Origin: Pedobacter borealis DSM 19626
GTDB taxonomy: Bacteria; Bacteroidota; Bacteroidia; Sphingobacteriales; Sphingobacteriaceae
Reading direction: 5' to 3'
Length of the DNA stretch: 40,040 bases
Assembly (NCBI RefSeq): GCF_000708285.2
Contig: NZ_JAUG01000042.1
Coordinates: 1-40,040, forward strand
The position numbers and the translations under genes are program-made. Under the pieces are notes generated by a model, which saw only the letters and a list, made by a program, of their open reading frames with translations, was not told the origin of the DNA and made no database searches. Positions within the stretch are counted from its first letter, which is position 1, and each line of letters begins with the position of its first letter. Below are positions 39,564 through 40,040 of the stretch, piece after piece.

Positions 39564-40040
39564 AAGCGATAAGCGTAAGGCGTTTAGCACCTGGTCTTAC
39601 ACCGCGCATCGTCATACTGAATTTGTTTTACTGCGTAGCTTTCCGCTTCGCTACAGGTCAGTATCCATTAGGTCCTGAAAATACATTACCAATGACAGAG
39701 TTCTAAAATCAGTCGTCATTTCGACTGGAGCGCAACGCAATGGAGAAATCTTTGAACAATGTTAAAGATCTCTCCTCCAAAGGATTCCTTTGGAGGAGAG
39801 ATAACGAGACCTCACAACCTGTTCTCGTCACTCTAATGTTTTTCTAAAAAGCTGAAGACTCAGGATGACGCGTATCAACTCTGGCTTGATTATAAATGAA
39901 CCATTCCAATTTCGTAAATAATTAGGAAATGATTGTTCAGCATTTCATTGGTGCTGTAGTCCCACCACCACTTCAATCTTTTTGGAAATTTATCTTTAAC
40001 CTGAGTTCGATTATTAAATCTCATTTTGTGGCGTTTTAAT
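39564..40040. other. 477-bp gene-poor end region with repeats
   Basis: It contains a GTAGC/GCTAC hairpin and an ATACTGA/TCAGTAT pair (near 39615-39665), a partial GTCATTTCGA/GAGAAATC element (39715-39750), and a very strong hairpin (39768-39802). A minus-strand frame of 44 codons (39890-40024, MRFNNRTQVKDKFPKRL... with three consecutive Trp) may be a tiny gene or part of a repeat; 16 bases of it recur inverted at 151-166. The last 15 bases equal the first 15 of the window. Confidence 0.5.
39768..39802. repeat. 16-bp perfect hairpin with 3-base loop
   Basis: The arms (39768-39783 and 39787-39802) pair perfectly around ATT, with core CTCCTCCAAAGG/CCTTTGGAGGAG. No T-tract follows, so it is more likely part of a repeat element than a terminator, although it lies about 200 bases after the acidic protein gene. 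Confidence 0.7.

Noticed and set aside
1..40040. The window as a complete circular replicon of about 40 kb
   Set aside because: The gene content (tRNA-Phe, tdk, mtgA, central catabolic operon) is chromosomal, and no replication or partition gene is seen. The 15-bp end match is reported separately.

Overview
This window looks like chromosomal DNA from a Bacteroidota species, most likely a member of the Sphingobacteriaceae close to Pedobacter. I infer this from the AT-rich sequence with weak Shine-Dalgarno signals, Bacteroidota-type promoters (-33 TTG and -7 TAnnTTTG) at several genes, an OMP_b-brl_3-type TonB-linked receptor, LytTR signalling, a fused rhamnulose-phosphate aldolase/dehydrogenase, and intergenic DNA full of palindromic repeats. 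No species can be named from the sequence alone.

Layout. 0.3-1.8 kb (-): a DUF1080 lipoprotein and a short-chain dehydrogenase. 2.0-6.6 kb: mtgA, convergent with a large AsmA-type protein, then two small proteins of unknown function. 6.6-7.5 kb: a repeat-rich stretch without genes. 7.5-9.6 kb (-): two Fe-S proteins that together resemble a split membrane ETF:quinone oxidoreductase. 9.8-10.3 kb: a tandem duplication of a complete tRNA-Phe transcription unit. 10.3-15.3 kb: an orphan protein, an SRPBCC protein, an S41 protease lipoprotein, a LEA14-like lipoprotein and a GNAT acetyltransferase flanked by long palindromes. 15.4-20.9 kb: a TonB-type receptor divergent from a LytS-like kinase / serine hydrolase / LytTR regulator cluster. 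21.5-22.8 kb: a MazG-like pyrophosphohydrolase and an alpha/beta hydrolase gene broken by two compensating frameshifts. 23.1-30.5 kb: a complete L-rhamnose operon (rhaT, fused aldolase/dehydrogenase, rhaI, rhaB, GntR-type regulator). 30.8-34.8 kb: a HigBA-type toxin-antitoxin pair directly upstream of a SWIM-SNF2 helicase. 35.1-38.3 kb (-): two NAD-binding epimerase-like proteins, a Crp/Fnr regulator and thymidine kinase. 38.4-39.6 kb: an acidic protein of unknown function.

How the parts work together. The rha genes form a full pathway: proton-coupled uptake, isomerisation to rhamnulose, phosphorylation, cleavage to DHAP and lactaldehyde, and lactaldehyde oxidation or reduction, with a sugar-sensing repressor-like protein last. 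The LytS/LytTR pair probably controls the divergent receptor, and four TTGGGATAAT-like motifs lie between them.

The most unusual signals are in the spaces between genes. Inside the rha operon there are five alternating 22-bp hairpins and a second copy of the 3' end of the aldolase gene that differs only at synonymous positions. Elsewhere there are at least six families of nested inverted repeats, and a 15-bp direct repeat sits at the extreme ends of the window. I did not find a clearly new multi-gene system. The remnant/hairpin region in the rha operon and the repeat families are the best leads.
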